DNA of 64,000 nucleotides from Phymatolithon calcareum (Eukaryota; Rhodophyta; Florideophyceae; Hapalidiales). The notes under the pieces are model-generated. The model was given only the letters and a program-made list of their open reading frames with translations. It ran no database searches and was not told the origin of the DNA. Positions within the stretch are counted from its first letter, which is position 1. Every line of letters starts with the position of its first letter. The position numbers and the translations under genes are program-made. The stretch is from positions 1 through 64,000 of the forward strand of contig OZ345360.1 of the NCBI GenBank assembly GCA_977006965.1. The letters are read 5' to 3'. Shown piece after piece: positions 1 to 8,300 of the stretch.

Positions 1-655
1 TTTTCTGGCTTCACCATTCTTCACTTCTTCTGCCTCCACCGATGGCCTCTTATGGCAACCCACTCTTTACCACTTCTCTTACTATCCTACAGCGCTTGTT
101 TTTCCATCATCATCATCAACTTGCTGTCCCCCGTCTTCCCCGCAGGGCAGAAAACTTCCTTGACCAAAATTTGAAACTCACCCAACTACCCTCTACGCCT
201 TCAGAACACATTCCCAATACAATAACCATCACGCAAAGTCTGTTTTCCACTCACCTCCACCATGTCAGTGTCTCCCGTCTTCTTCCACAGCAAGGTCACT
301 ACCTTCACCAAAATTGAAAACACAACCAAATGACTGGATAGCACTCTGATCACTACTCCAACATGTTGCACACCTTCTGAAACGTGTTTAAAGCCCATCG
401 CGCTCTTGTCGGTGTCGCGCGTCTTCTTCCCCGGCAAGGTCAATACCTTGACGAAAAATCAAAACTCGTCCAAATGAGCTCAAAATAGTCTCTCCACCAC
501 TCCGACACCTTCGCCATCATCCAAAACAAGTTTCCAGCCCGTCACCGTCATGTCAGTGTCCCGTGTCTTCTTCCCCGGCAAGGTCACTACCTTGACCAAA
601 AATCAAAACTCGTCCAAATGAGCTCCAACTAATCTTTCCACCACTCCTATACTGT
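1..655. repeat. Degenerate ~143-bp tandem repeats
   Basis: Four diverged units can be aligned on a shared block of the form GTC-TTCTTCC-CAAGGTCA-TACCTTGACCAAAA followed by AAACTC-CCAAATGA. The blocks begin near 120, 263, 411 and 551, so the period is about 140-148 bp. The last two units are the most alike and share AATCAAAACTCGTCCAAATG. Similar pyrimidine-rich sequence precedes the first unit. Reading frames here (for example 42-317 +) are low-complexity Ser/Leu/His stretches that follow the repeat, so I do not call a gene. Confidence 0.75.
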
Positions 656-661
656 TTCCGG

Positions 662-853
662 GTGGGGGGAATGGCGCAAAGTCTGAGAAAAAATTGAAAA
701 ATAGAATTAGTGGGGAGTATGGCGCTGAAATTATATGCGTTTGCGGGCCGTACGGGCATGCATGCGAATACGGCCTGTATTCGACGGTGATTTTCAGCGC
801 CATTCCCCCCAAAGTTAAAATTCACTAATTTTTTGTGTCGCCATTCCCCCCAC
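662..853. mobile_element. 192-bp foldback (MITE-like) element
   Basis: The ends are a perfect 15-bp inverted repeat, GTGGGGGGAATGGCG at 662-676 and its complement at 839-853. A second perfect inverted pair, ATGGCGCTGAAA at 719-730 and 792-803, lies inside it. The middle (745-776) is itself an imperfect palindrome around GCATGCATGC. The two long arms also share the AATTAGTG block at matching places. There is no coding capacity, and I could not define a clear target-site duplication. Size, terminal inverted repeats and foldback form fit a non-autonomous DNA element; a structural palindrome of other origin is possible. Confidence 0.6.
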
Positions 854-1196
854 CTGCCAAAATTGCCTGGAACGTAATAATTTATTTCCTGACAGAAGAA
901 TTATTCTTTACAGTATATATGACAGGATAGCTTCGTGTCTGAGCGTCTATTATTGAAACAGCTTTAGGACGTCGTCGACCACTTCGTGAGCAGGATCTGT
1001 ACTTAACAAGATTTCCAATTTGACAATGCAATGGATTCCCAGGGTGGACTGCTATCACGCTTGTACACTCGCGCGTTCGACTTCTCACGCTTACACGTCA
1101 CTCAATCTCTCGATATCGCGTGTATATGGAGGATAATGATGTATCGGATCTGCGGGAAGCTGATTTAGCTCAGCTGGGCCAACAACACATTCGACC
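854..1196 (+). promoter_or_regulatory. Upstream region of helicase gene
   Basis: This 343-bp stretch lies between the foldback element and the helicase start. It has a TATA-like GTATATAT at 914-921 and a weaker GTATATGG at 1121-1128. Neither is placed well enough to name a promoter. A short frame from 1120 overlaps the helicase start in another frame and has no recognisable product. I see nothing else. Confidence 0.25.
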
Positions 1197-4100
1197 ATGT
1201 GCGGCAACCGGGTCGTTTATTGTTCGAGGCCGACGACATGCGGGTTTGAGATTGCGTGCACGAAGAAATCATTCCTGCAGCATCTCAAGCGGTGCGGACA
1301 TGAGCTCACAACCGCAGAGTCGGTCCATTTATGGAACTGCGCTCTTCGGTCCTCGTCTGTTTTTACTATGCCCCACCCACATCGTGAAGGGTACCGTCAA
1401 GGCGGTGCAAGTCAAGGAGAGCTTCCTCCGATTGACGGTTTGCTTGTCGTCATGGCTTTGAAGTGTCCACGCTGTGATGTTCTCGCGGAGTCAGCGGATA
1501 CGATTCGTAGGCACAGCAAGAATGTTCACAGCTCATCAATTTCTAGATCGACTATCCGGTCTCTGGTGGCAGTGCCCTGTCAGTCTTTATCGCGGAAGAA
1601 GGCCGCGAAGAAACTGTTTATGGTGTCGACGACAGAAGAGAATGCGGAGCCCGTAGCATGTTCAGAGAGATTGATGCATGCCGTTGCTACCTATGATTCT
1701 GGACAAGTTCCGGGGTCTCATATTCGTGCTGCTAGCGATCGCGAAAAAAGTAGTTTTGTGAGCCTTGCGCAATGTCAAGAACGCCTGGATAGTCAAGGTC
1801 TTGAAATGGAAGATGTTTCGTCACTTGTCCGCTTTCCCACCACAAGCGATGATGCACGCCTTCTGTCCGTTTCAAATCATCTGTCGGACGCTCTGGAAGG
1901 CCTGTTTGTCGAAGCTCGAGAGCTTTTTGAAGAAATCGACAGCTTTCGGTCGACTTTGTTGACCATTGGAACAAGTGGTACTCTGGATAAGAAAAATAGA
2001 TTTCGATTTCTCCCGAACGACAGGGGTGGAAACAGCACCGTGGAGAAGTATGCGAGAAATGCACGCATGCTTCTCCTCGTGGTGTGCCGTGTGTACCTTG
2101 ATCGAGTCGAGCACCCTAAGATCATCATGTCAGTGGAGCAATGCATGGCGGCGGAGCAGCTGATATGTGCATGCGGGCCTGACGCGGACCGTGAAGCTGT
2201 ACAGGAGAAGGTACATCGCTTGCTCTATGCAGTACTCTTTCAGGAGAGCAGTATTGGTCGTGGAAGCACTAGACTTTTCTCGTCTGCCGTTGCTGCATGT
2301 CTCTGTGTTGCTGGAGACAGTGTGGACAAGCTCTTCTTTAAGCAAGGAAACCAACTGTCTCCGATAATTTCGGCTATTCTCTATGCAGGGTCATGCTGTG
2401 CTCTGCTAGAGATTCGAAAGTACTCGGAAGAAGCGATGACAGCCGAGGTGGAAGAGACTGTGGAAAGGGTGCTGGGACCGGAGGCCAAGGCCGGAATATC
2501 CGTTTTTGTTGACTTGCGGTCGATATGCGCCACCGTGCGAGCGGAAGAGGTTGTTGAGAACAGGTACAGGAAGCGTCCCAGTCACGAACACTGTGGAATG
2601 GTTCGGGTAATTGAGCTAAGTGGAGTCAAGCTTGGAGGCGCTGTCCTTAATATGCAGGCAGATCTTCGAAAGAAGATCTTTGAGGTTTTGCTGAAATCGA
2701 AGGCGCTTCCTAATGATTTTCGAGTATGTTGTGACAAGATGGTGGATGATGTGGAGAAAACGACGCCGGGGTACTGGGCTCTAGCAGACGTGCGAAATGC
2801 AGCAATTGTCGGGCAATGCACTACATGGATACAGTTAAATGTTGTGGCAGATATAGCGGATTGTGACCTCGAGGCATGGTGCCAGGCTGCGAAAGACCTC
2901 GTGCCTCTCTTGCTGTGCACTGTTCATTTGTCCGGTGGAGCGCCAAGCCGCGGAACCGAGCTTGGGAGCATGTCGCTCCGGAATACACACAGTAAGAAGC
3001 GCGCATTCTTTTTTGTTGTGCACGAAATCATGATTATTCCGACGTTTCACAAGATGAGAGCAATACTTCGAGGTGCAATAAGCTTCATTTCGCGGCACCT
3101 GGACAAGGAGACTTCGTTTCTATTTAAAGCGTTTTTCTTGTTGGTGCATTCAGTTATCGTTCCACATGCGGGAATAGAAGACGAGTCAGTACCCGTACCG
3201 GTCGGTTTGGAAGGGGAGCAGCTGCTCCGGAAGCGATCACTGGTTCGAGACAGTGTTTGTTTAGGGACGATGGAGGCTGAGGACGTGGCCCGCGAGATAG
3301 GGCGTGTGTTTGCTCAATACGAAATTGAATTCACATTCTCTTTGGACAGGCATTGGCAAAGAGGCTATGCGAAAGAGCGAGGAGCAAAGTCAGCGATGGG
3401 GCGATGCTACCGGATGGGGACCGGTGAGGATGAGTTTGAAGACGACGAGACTTTGGAGGGGACATTCGAAGCAAGCATATTGCAAGCCGGACATTCGATG
3501 CGTACGGCGCGATTAAGCTACGCGCAGACGGGCTGGCTAGGAGAGCTGTCCGCTGGAGCTACTGAGGAAAAGATGGACTTGTTTCGCCAGGCATCGTACG
3601 AGTGGCACCAAGACCTTGGACTGCGGAAGATGGAGGATGGAACTGCGGAGGTGTGCAATGGACAGTTCGGCGTACCGATTGAAGCGCCGGAGGTGTCGAA
3701 TGGCAAGTCCGGATGTCAGACGATCGCAAGTGGAAATGAACGCATGAGCCCGGCAGTGATGAGGAGTATGTCGGAGTCTATAGCGAGCCTTGTTCTCCAG
3801 CGACTCGGGTCTCAGAGCATCACCCCTCAAAGTGTGTGTCGTCGACTTGATTTCGAGGAAGAGCCGTCAAAAACTGTGCAATATGGCGTGAGCGTGGAGC
3901 CGACAGAGATTTCATCCGAACGAAGGCATGGATTCGAAGCTCTTCAAGCACTTCGAAAAGTGACGAGGGATCCACAAGCCGAATTTCGGTGGGACGAGCA
4001 GCGAAAGGCCATGGAGGCGATTGCTGAGAATCGGAGTGATGTTGCCGTTGTCCTGTCAACTGGATGCGGGAAGACGGCAGTTGTGATGGGACCGATTGTG

Positions 4101-4757
4101 TACGAGCACGGGGTAACGGTGTGGGTATGTCCTCTTAGAGCGCTTCGGCAGGAAACGAAGGAACGCTTGGAGCGTGCCGGTATTACAGCGCATTGTCCGG
4201 AGTCGTATGCGGACGAAGTGCATGGACTTGGAAATGTACTTCTCGTTGCGCCAGAGGAGATTGGACTATCGGAGTTGAGAGGAGTTTTGAATCGTTTGAG
4301 TCAAGCAGGCAACTTGAACCGTATTGTCATTGACGAGGCGCACATACCTCTGTTTTCACGTGAATTCCGGGAGTGCATGGTGCGATTGCAGACGGTGCGA
4401 GCGGTGGGATGGAAAGGACAGCAGGTACTGCTAACGGCGACTGCACCAGAGACGATGCTTGTGCGCATTGCACGTATTTGTGGAGTCGAACGAGATGGTC
4501 TGGAAGTTATCCGAGGTGACCCTTGTCGACCGAATCTTGTAATTAATGTTCTGGATCTCGAAGGCAGCAAGATGGACACGCTGAAGAAGGGAATTGTGAT
4601 TCAAGTCCGCCTTGCGTCTGCAAGAGCTCGACGAGCGGCACTGATAGAGAAGCGCAAGGAATTCGGAGCCAAGTGCTTGATTGTGTGCTTAACGATAGCG
4701 GACGTGCATCTTGTTGTGGAAACGTTGAAGAGGCAAAAGTATAAGCAAATGTGCTGA
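1197..4757 (+). CDS. RecQ-like DEAH helicase with OrsD-type zinc fingers, N-terminal part
   Basis: This 1,186-residue frame is the first three quarters of a superfamily 2 DNA helicase. Residues 9-35 form a Cys/His cluster and residues 90-111 a C2H2 finger (C-x2-C-x12-H-x4-H). The pair, separated by ~50 residues, resembles the OrsD/DUF3505 region of fungal RecQ-type proteins. A long region without recognised motifs follows (about 120-920). The helicase core then shows motif I STGCGKT (954-960, Lys959), motif II DEAH (1046-1049) and motif III TATA (1080-1083). It stops at TGA 4755-4757, in the middle of RecA-like domain 2. Motifs V and VI are in the next frame, so the protein was almost certainly one chain of ~1,560 residues. 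The ATG at 1197 is the first in frame and sits just before the first finger. RecQ enzymes unwind DNA 3'-5' with ATP; the substrate here is unknown. Confidence 0.85.
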   Translation: MCGNRVVYCSRPTTCGFEIACTKKSFLQHLKRCGHELTTAESVHLWNCALRSSSVFTMPHPHREGYRQGGASQGELPPIDGLLVVMALKCPRCDVLAESADTIRRHSKNVHSSSISRSTIRSLVAVPCQSLSRKKAAKKLFMVSTTEENAEPVACSERLMHAVATYDSGQVPGSHIRAASDREKSSFVSLAQCQERLDSQGLEMEDVSSLVRFPTTSDDARLLSVSNHLSDALEGLFVEARELFEEIDSFRSTLLTIGTSGTLDKKNRFRFLPNDRGGNSTVEKYARNARMLLLVVCRVYLDRVEHPKIIMSVEQCMAAEQLICACGPDADREAVQEKVHRLLYAVLFQESSIGRGSTRLFSSAVAACLCVAGDSVDKLFFKQGNQLSPIISAILYAGSCCALLEIRKYSEEAMTAEVEETVERVLGPEAKAGISVFVDLRSICATVRAEEVVENRYRKRPSHEHCGMVRVIELSGVKLGGAVLNMQADLRKKIFEVLLKSKALPNDFRVCCDKMVDDVEKTTPGYWALADVRNAAIVGQCTTWIQLNVVADIADCDLEAWCQAAKDLVPLLLCTVHLSGGAPSRGTELGSMSLRNTHSKKRAFFFVVHEIMIIPTFHKMRAILRGAISFISRHLDKETSFLFKAFFLLVHSVIVPHAGIEDESVPVPVGLEGEQLLRKRSLVRDSVCLGTMEAEDVAREIGRVFAQYEIEFTFSLDRHWQRGYAKERGAKSAMGRCYRMGTGEDEFEDDETLEGTFEASILQAGHSMRTARLSYAQTGWLGELSAGATEEKMDLFRQASYEWHQDLGLRKMEDGTAEVCNGQFGVPIEAPEVSNGKSGCQTIASGNERMSPAVMRSMSESIASLVLQRLGSQSITPQSVCRRLDFEEEPSKTVQYGVSVEPTEISSERRHGFEALQALRKVTRDPQAEFRWDEQRKAMEAIAENRSDVAVVLSTGCGKTAVVMGPIVYEHGVTVWVCPLRALRQETKERLERAGITAHCPESYADEVHGLGNVLLVAPEEIGLSELRGVLNRLSQAGNLNRIVIDEAHIPLFSREFRECMVRLQTVRAVGWKGQQVLLTATAPETMLVRIARICGVERDGLEVIRGDPCRPNLVINVLDLEGSKMDTLKKGIVIQVRLASARARRAALIEKRKEFGAKCLIVCLTIADVHLVVETLKRQKYKQMC

Positions 4758-4767
4758 TGTACCACAG
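4739..4767 (+). other. Frame change inside helicase core
   Basis: The upstream frame ends at TGA 4755-4757. The downstream frame is open after TAA 4742-4744 and encodes the YHSKM block, equivalent to YHAGL/M of RecQ. The switch must therefore fall within 4745-4754 and is -1. One missing base in the CAAAT run (4746-4750) would restore continuity. Two other readings exist. TGATG at 4755-4759 is a stop-start overlap that could allow reinitiation. A 29-nt GT...ACAG segment (4739-4767) could be spliced to restore frame, but this would delete the conserved YH pair, so I disfavour it. Confidence 0.7.
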
Positions 4768-5878
4768 CAAGATGAAGATGGAGCATCGGAATGAATCACA
4801 GTCGATGTGGAAGCTAGCCAAGCCGGACAAGCTTACTGTTATGGTGGCGACGGATGGATTCTCTACTGGTACAGATGCGCCTGACGTCCGCAGCGTTATT
4901 ATTGCGGGAGGGTCAAGATCATTGATCGAGTTGTGGCAGGCGTGCGGTCGAGGAGGTCGAGATGGGAAGGCGGCATATGTTACCGTTCTGTTCCATGGTG
5001 GTCATTTAACTCGAGCGTCAGCAGGGAACGTGACAGATCCAATTGAAGGAGCAGGAAACTTTGAAGAGTGCGCCAGGAACAAGTCACGGTGCAGGCGAGT
5101 TGGCATCGAGGAAACAATGGAAGGATTGGAACAGTACCCTACATGCATGGAGCGGGGGAACGGGACTGAGGCTTGCGACGTGTGCAGGCAAAGAGCGGGC
5201 GAATCAAGAGAACGAACGCTGGGATGCAGATCTGTGACCGTCTGTGGAAGCAAGCGTCCGTCGGAGACTGAGCTGGAGCGTGCCCATAAGAAGCGAGCAC
5301 TGGCACAGCGTGAGTCGGAGGAGCAGACTATTCGAATGAGGAAGTGGGGTAAGGAACTTTCAAAGTATTGTGCGGCGTGCCTCTTCGACGCTTGCACCTC
5401 TAGAGACTATATGTTTCATCGGAAAGAATATGCGACGCTTGTGCGCGGGAATGTGCAGATGTGTAATTTGGCATCGTGCCGTCAAATCAAGTTGGTATGC
5501 GTGCGGTGTTTGCAGCCGGAGCATCGTGTTAAGGACTGCAAAGTACTACCATCTGTTCAAGGGACAGGAAAGAAACGTTGCCGTCGATGCTTTATCGAAG
5601 GGGTGAATGGGCGGAATATTCACTGGCCTAGTGAATTTGGGAGAGAATTAGCATGTCCCTTCGAGGCGTGCACCAAGTTTGTGATGCTTTGCTATCAAAA
5701 TACGGCAACGCGAGAATCGCTGCTGGAGATTGTGCCGATAGAGCGGAGACAGAGGATTAGAAGTGCGACAGAGTTTGCGAATTGGCTGGTGAACGACAAT
5801 GTTGAAGATCATGCAGGAATATTCGAAGCTATGGAATGGGCGCACAAGCATTTGAAGCTGAAGTACTTTGATATTTGA
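4757..5878 (+). CDS. RecQ-like helicase, C-terminal part with Cys-rich tail
   Basis: This continues the helicase of the preceding frame. From the ATG at 4757 it reads MYHSKM, then motif V (ATDGFSTGTDAPDV) and motif VI (QACGRGGRDG), the arginine-finger motif of the family. A RecQ-type zinc-binding cluster follows: C-R-R, then C, then C-x2-C in the order expected for CRR...C...CDxC. The last ~200 residues hold further CxxC pairs and a perfect CCHC zinc knuckle, CVRCLQPEHRVKDC (C-x2-C-x4-H-x4-C). The frame extends five residues upstream if a GTG at 4751 is counted, but a fused product is more likely than a separate start. The tail suggests nucleic-acid binding; fungal telomere-linked helicases have comparable Cys-rich tails. 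The next gene converges on it from the other strand, 571 bp away. Confidence 0.8.
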   Translation: MYHSKMKMEHRNESQSMWKLAKPDKLTVMVATDGFSTGTDAPDVRSVIIAGGSRSLIELWQACGRGGRDGKAAYVTVLFHGGHLTRASAGNVTDPIEGAGNFEECARNKSRCRRVGIEETMEGLEQYPTCMERGNGTEACDVCRQRAGESRERTLGCRSVTVCGSKRPSETELERAHKKRALAQRESEEQTIRMRKWGKELSKYCAACLFDACTSRDYMFHRKEYATLVRGNVQMCNLASCRQIKLVCVRCLQPEHRVKDCKVLPSVQGTGKKRCRRCFIEGVNGRNIHWPSEFGRELACPFEACTKFVMLCYQNTATRESLLEIVPIERRQRIRSATEFANWLVNDNVEDHAGIFEAMEWAHKHLKLKYFDI

Positions 5879-5994
5879 ATAGGGAATAGGAAAGCAATTG
5901 TAATAAATTTGATGGGAAATGTTTCTATGAATATGTGTGAATTGGTAGTTTAGTAGTTTTGAGTAATATGATAAGAAAATGTTTACTTTACGTG

Positions 5995-6011
5995 AGAGAT
6001 CTGAGATCTCT
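5995..6011. repeat. AGATCT palindrome, copy 1
   Basis: The sequence is AGAGATCTGAGATCTCT: two 8-bp complementary arms around a single G. It starts 117 bp after the helicase stop. TAGAA follows shortly, a feature shared by all three copies in slightly varied form. It could act in transcript 3'-end formation or as a protein site; function is unknown. Confidence 0.6.
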
Positions 6012-6126
6012 GGTGTAGAACCTAAAAGTATGACAAATGTAATATGGGAAAGTATGAGACGAACGTTGATGTTGTAGAACTGAAACGTAAGATATTAAAA
6101 AGTGTGATAAATTTAGTCTCCACGGC

Positions 6127-6143
6127 AGAGATCTGAGATCTCT
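6127..6143. repeat. AGATCT palindrome, copy 2
   Basis: It is the same 17 bp as copy 1, 132 bp further on, about 306 bp past the end of the minus-strand gene. It is followed by GGCGGAGAATCCAAATTT, which resembles the sequence after copy 3. The similarity beyond the palindrome suggests a short dispersed element rather than a chance palindrome. Confidence 0.6.
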
Positions 6144-6449
6144 GGCGGAGAATCCAAATTTGAATGTGCGTGAACCAAAATCTCGCCTTCGCCCACCGAA
6201 TACAATACAATATCGATATCTGAGCACAACCAGTTTATAATGGAAGAGCAGAAGTCAAGAGCCTTTTCCCGACAATGTATTTTTTCTCATTAGGAGTAGA
6301 ATGAAATCAAATTTATTTAAACAAATGCAGCTCTATTGGTGACGGACAGTGCTAACGGAATGGTCGCATCTCGGCACAGAAAGCAAATTGAGGAGAAAGA
6401 TTACTGTAGATAGAGAAGAGACGCTGACTTTGGATGATGATGATGTGTT

Positions 6450-6824
6450 CTATTTTTTCTGCTTCGTGCGCCTGTCTTTCCCATCACCTCCGGATGCTTT
6501 CCTCTTTTCAGCTTTTTGTGGGCGAGGAGAAGAGGTCTCCCAGGGAATGCCTTTCGAGGACCCCGGAGCACTTGCCTTGGAGGACTTTGGCGCCGAGTCC
6601 TTGGACTTGTCAGACGTTCCACTGTCGACCACCTTCTTGACTTTGACAATAGTAGCGGTAGCTTCATCTTCGCTGCTACTTTCGTCTTCACCGCTGTCAT
6701 TCTCGCTCTCGCTGTTTTCAGGAGTGTCCTTTAGCTTCATGGAAGTGGAGCCAGTGGGCTTTTTCAAGGTCATTTGTTTGGGAGTAGGAGGAGTCCTTGG
6801 TGCAACCGGAGAAGATATGGTCAC
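6450..6824 (-). CDS. Charged Ser/Pro/Lys/Glu-rich C-terminal tail of unrecognised protein
   Basis: About 125 residues, low complexity: SP/TP-rich at the start, an acidic Ser/Glu/Asp stretch (residues ~38-55), then Lys/Ser-rich sequence ending in a basic cluster (KRKASGG, RRTKQKK) that looks like a nuclear localisation signal. There is no good ATG; a GTG begins the listed frame, but the frame is open further upstream through a 9-bp repeat that encodes Gly-Ser-Pro. The frame just upstream on the same strand ends at TGA 6823-6821 after the same 9-bp repeat. A single missing base there (for instance in CCAAAGG) would join the two. I read this as the tail of that protein, not as a gene of its own. 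Tails of this kind are common in nuclear and chromatin proteins. Confidence 0.6.
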   Translation of the reverse strand: MTISSPVAPRTPPTPKQMTLKKPTGSTSMKLKDTPENSESENDSGEDESSSEDEATATIVKVKKVVDSGTSDKSKDSAPKSSKASAPGSSKGIPWETSSPRPQKAEKRKASGGDGKDRRTKQKK

Positions 6825-7228
6825 CTTTGGACTGCCTGGACTGCCTGGACTGGACTCCGGAGGGGTGTGGAAGTCTTAGTACGGACAACTTGCTTTCCCC
6901 TGGTTACCCGAGGCTTGTTTTTGTCTTCAGATTGAGCGGAAGACGACTCGGGAATAACGAGCTCAGACGGAAAGAGAGCCTGAGTTTTGTAGCTGTCGAA
7001 GTTCAAGAGTCCACGCTCGCACTGGAGAGAATCCCTGAGAAGACAGTTTGACACACGGCGGAGGGTGTCACCTTTCTCGAGAAGGATGGGAGTGAAGAGC
7101 GCGCTGGGGGCGGTCTTTGACGGAACAGCAGAACGGACAGGGCCGTAGGCGGATGGAGTGTTCTCGGCTTTAGTGTAGGGGAGAACAAAAGCCCAGTTCA
7201 TCGAGTTCATTCCCTCAAATCCCCAAGC
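6821..7228 (-). CDS. Middle part of unrecognised protein, after in-frame TAG
   Basis: This 135-residue stretch is in the same frame as the 322-residue frame just upstream and is separated from it only by TAG 7231-7229. It has an ATG at 7210. Residues MNWAFVLPYTK and a Ser/Thr/Pro-rich end (RTKTSTPLRSP) are visible; no family is recognised. Two explanations fit: read-through or mutation of one codon in a larger gene, or a separate short gene using ATG 7210. The absence of any spacer and the smooth passage into a nuclear-type tail favour one larger gene. Confidence 0.5.
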   Translation of the reverse strand, partial: AWGFEGMNSMNWAFVLPYTKAENTPSAYGPVRSAVPSKTAPSALFTPILLEKGDTLRRVSNCLLRDSLQCERGLLNFDSYKTQALFPSELVIPESSSAQSEDKNKPRVTRGKQVVRTKTSTPLRSPVQAVQAVQR

Positions 7229-7231
7229 CTA
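7229..7231 (-). other. In-frame TAG within unrecognised gene
   Basis: The context is GGC TAT TAG GCT TGG. Both sides are open in this frame for >100 codons. It may be a nonsense mutation, a read-through site or the true end of the upstream gene. The base after the stop is G, and the context matches no read-through motif I know. Confidence 0.5.
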
Positions 7232-8197
7232 ATAGCCCGTGCATTTGTCGAGAGTAGAAGCCGGTAGTGAGGTGAACAGTCGAAGACGGTCCTCGTGGGC
7301 AGGATCTAACCAGGCTTTCGGCAAGTCACGCGTACCGGACTCGTCGATGTACGCGTCTGCAGCCATGGGATTGTGGGGGTTGTCGTCGTACGTGATGAGG
7401 AGCTTTTCCATACCACCAACATTGGTATGATTGGAGATGTTGGCGCGATAGAACCCACTCACGACAGGTAGAATGTTTAAGAACGCGGTGGTGTCGTCCT
7501 TGTTCAACTTTACGTTGGAGAGAGTAGTCATGAATGAGACGAGGTTTGAAGGGCGGTATTCTGGGTACCAGATCCAGACCATATTGGTCACTTGGCCGGG
7601 GACTTTCATTTTTGGACCTTCCGGTTTCTCAAGAGGTTGGTATGAGCCCGGCGATAGGGAATACCCGTATAGCGCGTTTACAGCCAGAGTTGTGGGTACG
7701 GCATGTTGCATGAGCAAAGAGCCGATCCAAATCTTGTCGGCAATGCCTTTCTCGACGGTCTTGTGGTTCAGCCTCGTCCAGACTATCTTGTAGATGGGAA
7801 AGTCGGCGCCATCGGGGCGGTTGAACTCGATGAACGGCACTGAGTGGACAGGGCCTTGCACTTGAGCACGAGTGAAGAGCTCCCTGTTCATCGCCTCGCT
7901 TGTAGTGATGTCGAGCTCAGTATCCTCAAAAGCTGGAGAGCTGATGATGAGCGCGTTGTTCAGGACGCCGAGAATACCAGTGAACCCCGTTCCGATACGA
8001 AACGGATTCTTCGTCTTGATCTTGAAAGCGTGTACGCGGAGCGGCATGATGAAATGCTCTGCATCGGAAGCCCATCGCGAGAACTGAGAAGAGGGAGGTA
8101 CGTTGAGCTCATTGCGGAAGAGAGGGTCCTCGTAGCCGATAATGACTACGGGAGTGCGACCGGTAGTCCCGGCGGGGTCCTTCAAGTGGGCAAACAT
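7229..8197 (-). CDS. Unrecognised protein, N-terminal 322 residues
   Basis: It begins at ATG 8197, and a TATA-like sequence lies ~95-103 bp upstream. The protein has no signal peptide or membrane segment and shows a mixed alpha/beta composition with many Pro and aromatic residues. Examples are WYPEYRPSNLVSF and a GTGFTGILGVLNNALII segment that may be a beta-rich or nucleotide-loop-like region, though it has no true Walker motif. I do not recognise the family. It ends at TAG 7231-7229, but the same frame stays open for another 135 codons, then shifts into a charged tail. Together they would give ~580 residues. It lies between the helicase, on the opposite strand, and the ParB/methylase/SET gene, on the same strand. 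Confidence 0.65.
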   Translation of the reverse strand: MFAHLKDPAGTTGRTPVVIIGYEDPLFRNELNVPPSSQFSRWASDAEHFIMPLRVHAFKIKTKNPFRIGTGFTGILGVLNNALIISSPAFEDTELDITTSEAMNRELFTRAQVQGPVHSVPFIEFNRPDGADFPIYKIVWTRLNHKTVEKGIADKIWIGSLLMQHAVPTTLAVNALYGYSLSPGSYQPLEKPEGPKMKVPGQVTNMVWIWYPEYRPSNLVSFMTTLSNVKLNKDDTTAFLNILPVVSGFYRANISNHTNVGGMEKLLITYDDNPHNPMAADAYIDESGTRDLPKAWLDPAHEDRLRLFTSLPASTLDKCTGY

Positions 8198-8291
8198 GAT
8201 GAGGTGTGAGAGCGAAGGATAGCGCAGGATAGCGGAGTTTGTGGGTGTGAGGTGGAAAGATATTGGGGAAAAGTCAATGGGGGGGTGGGAA

Positions 8292-8300
8292 CATATATAG
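8292..8300 (-). promoter_or_regulatory. TATA-like element before the 8197 start
   Basis: On the minus strand it reads CTATATATG. It lies ~95-103 bp upstream of the ATG at 8197, a plausible RNA polymerase II TATA position if the 5' leader is ~70 nt. A G-rich run (8280-8285 +) is adjacent. This is the only TATA-like site in the gap. Confidence 0.4.

Larger units (their letters stand above)
5879..6449. other. Convergent intergenic region
   Basis: This AT-rich stretch separates the stop of the plus-strand helicase from the stop of the minus-strand gene. It contains two of the three AGATCT palindromes (separate entries), spaced 132 bp apart. I see no gene. A run around 6293-6325 rich in A and T could hold 3'-end signals for either gene, but no standard signal is convincing. 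Confidence 0.4.

Noticed and set aside
42-443. Short frames 42-317 (+) and 201-443 (-) as genes
   Set aside because: They track the ~143-bp tandem repeats and have no coding features.
4739-4767. A 29-nt intron (GTATAAG...ACAG) in the helicase
   Set aside because: It restores the frame but would remove the conserved Tyr-His of the RecQ-like YHxxM motif and is shorter than normal eukaryotic introns.
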